Below are positions 59,201 to 64,000 of a DNA stretch of 64,000 nt, one piece after another. Position 1 is the stretch's first letter, and the number at the start of each line of letters is the position of its first letter. This DNA comes from Chamaea fasciata (Eukaryota > Chordata > Aves > Passeriformes > Sylviidae), in NCBI GenBank assembly GCA_029207755.1, contig JARCOQ010000005.1, positions 52,355,563-52,419,562 of the forward strand, in the 5' to 3' direction. The notes under the pieces were generated by a model. That model ran no database searches. It saw nothing but the letters and a program-made list of their open reading frames with translations, and was not told where the DNA came from. The translations under genes were made by a program, and so were the position numbers.

Positions 59201-62200
59201 AATGCATTAGCCAAAAATAGCCCTGCTTTGTAACCAGTTCATTAAAGCAGGGCTTTAGGATACTGTATTGGACATAATGGCAATTATTCTGTGGATAATA
59301 CGTCTGTGTAAACAGCTCAGTGACAGCATTTTTCCCAACAGAAAGTAGGTTTTCCTCCTAAATAGAAGAGGGTTTTCATAGTGTGCTGTTTATAGCCTTT
59401 GGCAAAACATACTCAAAACACAACTTAGAATTAATGGACCCATGTCTGCAGAATTTAGCCTGTTGGTTTTGGTTTAAAAGCTGGTAGCTGCAAGCAGAAA
59501 AATAAATGGATTAGGACGTCTAAAAATCTAAGACTGTGCTTACCGAATGTTGCTGGAAATGGTGTATTTAACACTTCTTCTAAATCCAGTCTTACTTAAG
59601 TTGTCCCCTTTACTTTCAGAAGGTCTGAATTCAGGTTTTTGTGTCCTACAGACTCCCTTGACAGGTCACTATTGACTATGTGGCATTTAGGCCATATAAA
59701 AGGAACATTAGTCTTGGAGGACAAGTGTTCAATCCTTTCTGAAAATTGGACCCTCTAATAAGTATTTAATTGGTCAGTCAAAAAAATCAGTGTGGCAATA
59801 TAACATCACAATTTCAGTCTTTATTCTGAATCCCCAGTCTCCTTTAGAAAAACAGAAGAATTGGAAAATATGGTATCAAGGTGTATACATTATTTTTATT
59901 TTTGAAACCCTAATTGTTCATGAAAACCTCTATTTTTAAGCCAGGTGAAGTTTGAATGTGTAGGAGAACTTCAGCATACAGACCTCAAGAGGAGGTACTT
60001 TAATGTTTTGGAAATGTTTATTTTCTTCTAATGGAAAAATCCAGTTTTCCCTCCAGAATTGTAGGGTGAGGATGAATCTGTCCTACTGACCTGCAGACTT
60101 ACAATCAAGTTAGCCAAGGGGGAATGATCTTGCAGGCAGTTAGAACAATGGTGTGAGGCTGCGCTGTACAGCACTTGCAGACCAGTCTGGCAGCTTTAGC
60201 AGCCCTCACTTTTAATGAGCACTTGGATCTACCAATGCTGTAAAAAGTTATGAGTCATAATGGATCTGCTGCATTGGATTAGCCAAAATTTGGTCAAGCA
60301 CTGGCAGATAAAACAAAGTACAGCTAATTGGGATTGCTAAATTACTAGCATTAGTATTTCTTTATTTTAATTTTCCATGTGGTTTCCATACAAGGACCGA
60401 ATAAAGGGAAAATACCAAAGGCCTTTGCATCCTTGGGCTGCAGGTCTGTCCTGTCTTAGCTGATAAGAGAGGAGAAACTGAATGAAGCTACCTTAAAAAC
60501 CACATAGAGAAGTGAAATTTCACCGGAAGTCTTATGGTTTGATATCTACGAGTTCACTTTGAACACATCTATGATGTCTGGTGACTTCATAAGAGTGCCA
60601 GTGTCCAGAAAGAGTTGTGAGAAGCCAGAGAACGTCTGCACTAGAAAATATTTCTCCTTTCCACAGTGACTGAATTTGACATTGGATGACATCTAACACA
60701 CAGAAGCCGAAAGGAGTAGCTGTGGTGTTCCCAAGTCGTGTCTGTCTGGCTGTGCTGCCTGGTTGCTGCTGCAGCAGCTCCTGGATGAGCAGAGGCAGAC
60801 CGGCCCTGGTCTGACTTTGCTCTTGCTGCTGAAGCATTGGCCAAGGAAAGGGCGCAAAGGAAGAGTTCCCAGTCACAGGACTGCTGGGGCGTGGTGGGAT
60901 TTTTAATGAGTCCGGGTGTCTGTGAGTCATTAGGTGGCACAGGAATGCACAGTGCATCCCCACCAGCTCACTCCCGTTTTGCAGGGTAGAAAATACAGGC
61001 TCACAGAAAATTTAAAAAGGTCTCCTAAAGACCTGCAGATTCTGGCAGGCAGTAGCTTCTCCGCAGCTGTTTCCCACCCCCTCTCTTTCCAGATACTGTG
61101 TGATAAACTGGAATACTCTGTGTTCTCCTGAGGCATTTTATTGACAGCAGAGGAGCTTGTCAGGAAGAGCATTTCTCAGGTACTTTGCACTGAAGTTCCT
61201 CAGATGCTGACTGCCTCGATTTTAGCTGGAATTGGAGAAATGTTCATGAATTCCGTGTCTGTTTTGGCAGTATGACCAGAGAGGTAGCAGGGTGAGCAGT
61301 CTTCCTCCTGAATGAAATGCTGCAGATGGAAGAAGAAAGGGTAGAATTGCTGGGAACTTATAAATCTGGCACCAGGAGCCTCATGTCCAAAGACATGTGG
61401 TTCCTGGTTTTCAGTGATTATCTTGTTGTGTTTATCCTTCTGTACCATTCCAAGTGAGGTGTGCATGTACATGTACAGGTGTTCAGCTGCACAGGGAGGA
61501 AGCAGTGAAGATACTGGAGAGGAAAACATCCATTGCCTCAGCAGGGCCGGAAATCTAGGGAGTACAGAGAAAAGCTCTGCACACTTTCCTTTTTTTTTAT
61601 TTAGCTTGCCTCCCCTTTTTCTTCTGTCCAACAGGTATCAGAATTTTCCTAAGAAAGTCTTTCTGACAGTTAGGTCTGGCCAGGTTTTGTGATGGCCTGA
61701 GGTTGCTGGTGTTATTTACTTAATCTCCTTTGATAATCTCAGTTTCAGGAATTTATCTTCCATCCATAAAATGATGTTTCTTGCAAATCTCCACAGATCA
61801 CAAAGTCAACTGGGTCAAATGGCAAATTTCTGTGTGTTTTACACACAGATGGGGCTGCAGCAGAAGACTCACATCCCATCATACTATGGCATTTTAATAA
61901 ATTCTGCTAGCCCAGGTCTAGGCTTGAGCTTTCCATCTTGTGGATAGGTACAGTATCCCACTTCATTTTGTTTTTCGGCCAGCTGGTGTTCCTGGGGCTG
62001 GAGACGTTGCCCTAGCAGCCAGGTCTGGAATTTGGGCTGCCTGTTGCTAGGTGAAGTCATCCTTTCTAAACCAAAAGAACATTTAGCTCTGATACGTTTA
62101 ATTTGAGTTGGTTTTATCCTAGTAGGGATGTGAGGAGGTCATACGTATCTAATTATACATATAAAAGCTTTTAGATTTTTTCTTTTTAAAAAAATAAGCA

Positions 62201-64000
62201 TGTGATGCTTTAATTTGTTCTTTTTAACAGGAAACCAGGTCAATGATAAATCTTTTACCTGGAGCTTTTGGAATGTGTGTATGTGTATGGTAAATAATAA
62301 TTTATTAAGGGTGACAAGGAAAAAAAAAATCACTATTCCCTCAGAAGTTAATTCCCTAGTTTTCATTTGCATTAAGATCCTGAAATTCCAAAGCACAGTA
62401 ACTTGATGGCTAACGTGGGAAAAAAATCAGGGTAATACAGAGAGTGGCAAAAGAGAAAACTAGCACAGAGTTCATGGGTGAGGGAAATTGAGATCAGTGA
62501 TCCTGCTGCTGGTGTAGGGAGGGGAAATTCCAGCCTACGGGATAGTCCCAGCATTTATCTTTCAGCGTGTCATTGGTTTTGGTGGAAACATTTTTAGATG
62601 GAGACTTTTGAGCTTCCAAAACCCCCACTTTGGATGGGAAACATGTGATTCCCCACTTCTGCAGTTCTCTGTGTATTTGGGGGGCTGTGCTCCCTGTTCA
62701 TCCCTTTTAACTTTTCTGGTGGACTTTGTGGAGAGCTGGAAGGGAACATGCTGCTCTCCCTAAGTTTCAGTGTGGCTCTGCTTCAACCCTGTGTCCCTTC
62801 TGTATTCAGAGGCACAATAGAGATGGCAGCTTTTTGCCTTGAGAGCAGCTGAGCAAAGAAAAAATAGTTTATTGTGTATCCCCACAGATTTATTTCTTTT
62901 CCTTTCATGGAAACAGGGCTGCTGTAAAAGCATTTCTCTTTTCAGGTGGAATTGGAAATACTGAAATAAATTATGGAGAACCAAGGTGTTTCCGGTCAGA
63001 ATAAATATTTAATGAGAACAAGGGTTGTGCTCATTCAGAGTCACGAGGATTGATGCTGAAGTACTGTATGAATGTTAATTTTAATGCATAAAATATATGC
63101 TTGAACTTAAAAATGCAGAGTGAACAGCCTTGGTGGCAAGTGTGTATTAAGTGTGTGACAGCTGTCTCTGTGGGTGATGACAATGTAAAAGTGTCTTATT
63201 TTTTTTCTTTTTCCCCTGTCCCAAACCTTTTTAATTTATCCATCAATCAGTAAGGGAACAGTGGAATCTTGAAGTGCTTGCCATCCAAAACAATTCTTGG
63301 AGTTGCGTGTTCTTTCACATTGTATCCAGCCTGTGTTCACTCCAACCATCAGCCTCACTTCACTGTTTCTGACTCAAAAACCAATAATGAATAATGATAC
63401 AGTACCGGGGGTTTTGTGTTGGAACAACATACAGGACTGGTGCAAAGGTGCCTGTTTGCGTGTACTGTCTTGTTAGTTAACATGAGTTAACTAGTGACTG
63501 TTACAAGTGACTTGCAACTCACAAATTATTTTCAAGTTCTAATGGTCATGATCTCAGAGTTTACAGCTCATCATTCCAAGGACTGGGATGCAGGAGCAGG
63601 CTTGGGCTTTGTAGCCAGTTCTGGAACCATTACTTGTTCCTTTAGGCAACATGAGAGAGTGAATAAATCCTGGTCTCATTTCCCTTACTGCTCACACGTC
63701 TTAAATAATGGGTCTGTCTTTTGCAGTTTCCAGGGTGTCCCACACTCTTGGGACTTTTCATCTAAGCTGTGGGGTCTGTCCCCTGGCTTGCTGTGATCTC
63801 TCCCCACTCTGTTGCTCCATCTCACCACGAGCCTTTCTCTTCATGACCCACTGTCAAATATCTCTGTTTTGAGGATTCCCTACTTGCCTGAAGGTAAAGT
63901 CACTTTGAAATAGTTTCCCTGTCCAATTGAAGTACCTATTAATTTTCCAAAGTGCAGTCCCTGGCCATGATGTCTAATGGGTGCTTTGTAAATGTCCTCA

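Larger units (their letters stand above)
48579..64000 (+). other. SULT4A1: SULT4A1 intron 1 (continues past the window)
   Basis: From the exon 1 donor to the right edge I find no second SULT4A1 exon and no other gene. Contents are the minisatellite, one antisense CR1 copy, a poly-A/poly-G run near 55340-55363, and ordinary unique DNA. Its assignment as intron rests on the next exon being off-window. Confidence 0.75.

Noticed and set aside
60532..60963. 143-codon minus-strand ORF in SULT4A1 intron 1
   Set aside because: It has no recognised domain or splice context, and its length is compatible with chance.

Overview
This window is vertebrate nuclear DNA, almost certainly from a bird. The coding exons are small and separated by GT..AG introns. 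The dispersed repeats are avian: several CR1 non-LTR retrotransposon fragments, plus one solo LTR of a type I recognise from bird endogenous retroviruses. The CR1 subtypes suggest a neoavian, perhaps a songbird, but that is inference.

Three protein-coding genes are supported exon by exon. (1) SAMM50 is on the minus strand. Its first nine coding exons lie between 8397 and 530 and encode residues 1-283; the rest of the beta-barrel lies off the left edge. (2) PNPLA3 is on the minus strand, complete in nine coding exons from 26154 to 11306. The joined exons keep frame throughout (1518 nt, 505 residues plus stop). (3) SULT4A1 is on the plus strand. Only coding exon 1 (48410-48578) was found, and its first intron runs off the right edge.

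Each gene starts in a CpG-rich island: about 8075-8590 (SAMM50), 25560-26800 (PNPLA3) and 47880-49300 (SULT4A1). PNPLA3 and SAMM50 are tandem and co-oriented, and SULT4A1 is divergent. This is the same order as human 22q13.31, except that I see no PNPLA5-like exon in the roughly 22 kb between PNPLA3 and SULT4A1. That interval holds a CR1 copy, a solo LTR, a TATC microsatellite and otherwise unremarkable AT-moderate DNA.

The genes are linked by synteny rather than by an operon. SAMM50 builds mitochondrial outer-membrane beta-barrels and helps organise cristae. PNPLA3 is a lipid-droplet patatin-like lipase/acyltransferase. SULT4A1 is a brain-enriched orphan member of the cytosolic sulfotransferase family. 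I found no RNA gene, CRISPR array or novel multi-gene system. The most interesting points are upstream reading frames at SULT4A1 and SAMM50, minisatellites next to both of those first exons, an inverted pair of near-identical CR1 copies around the SULT4A1 promoter, and valine at PNPLA3 position 148.
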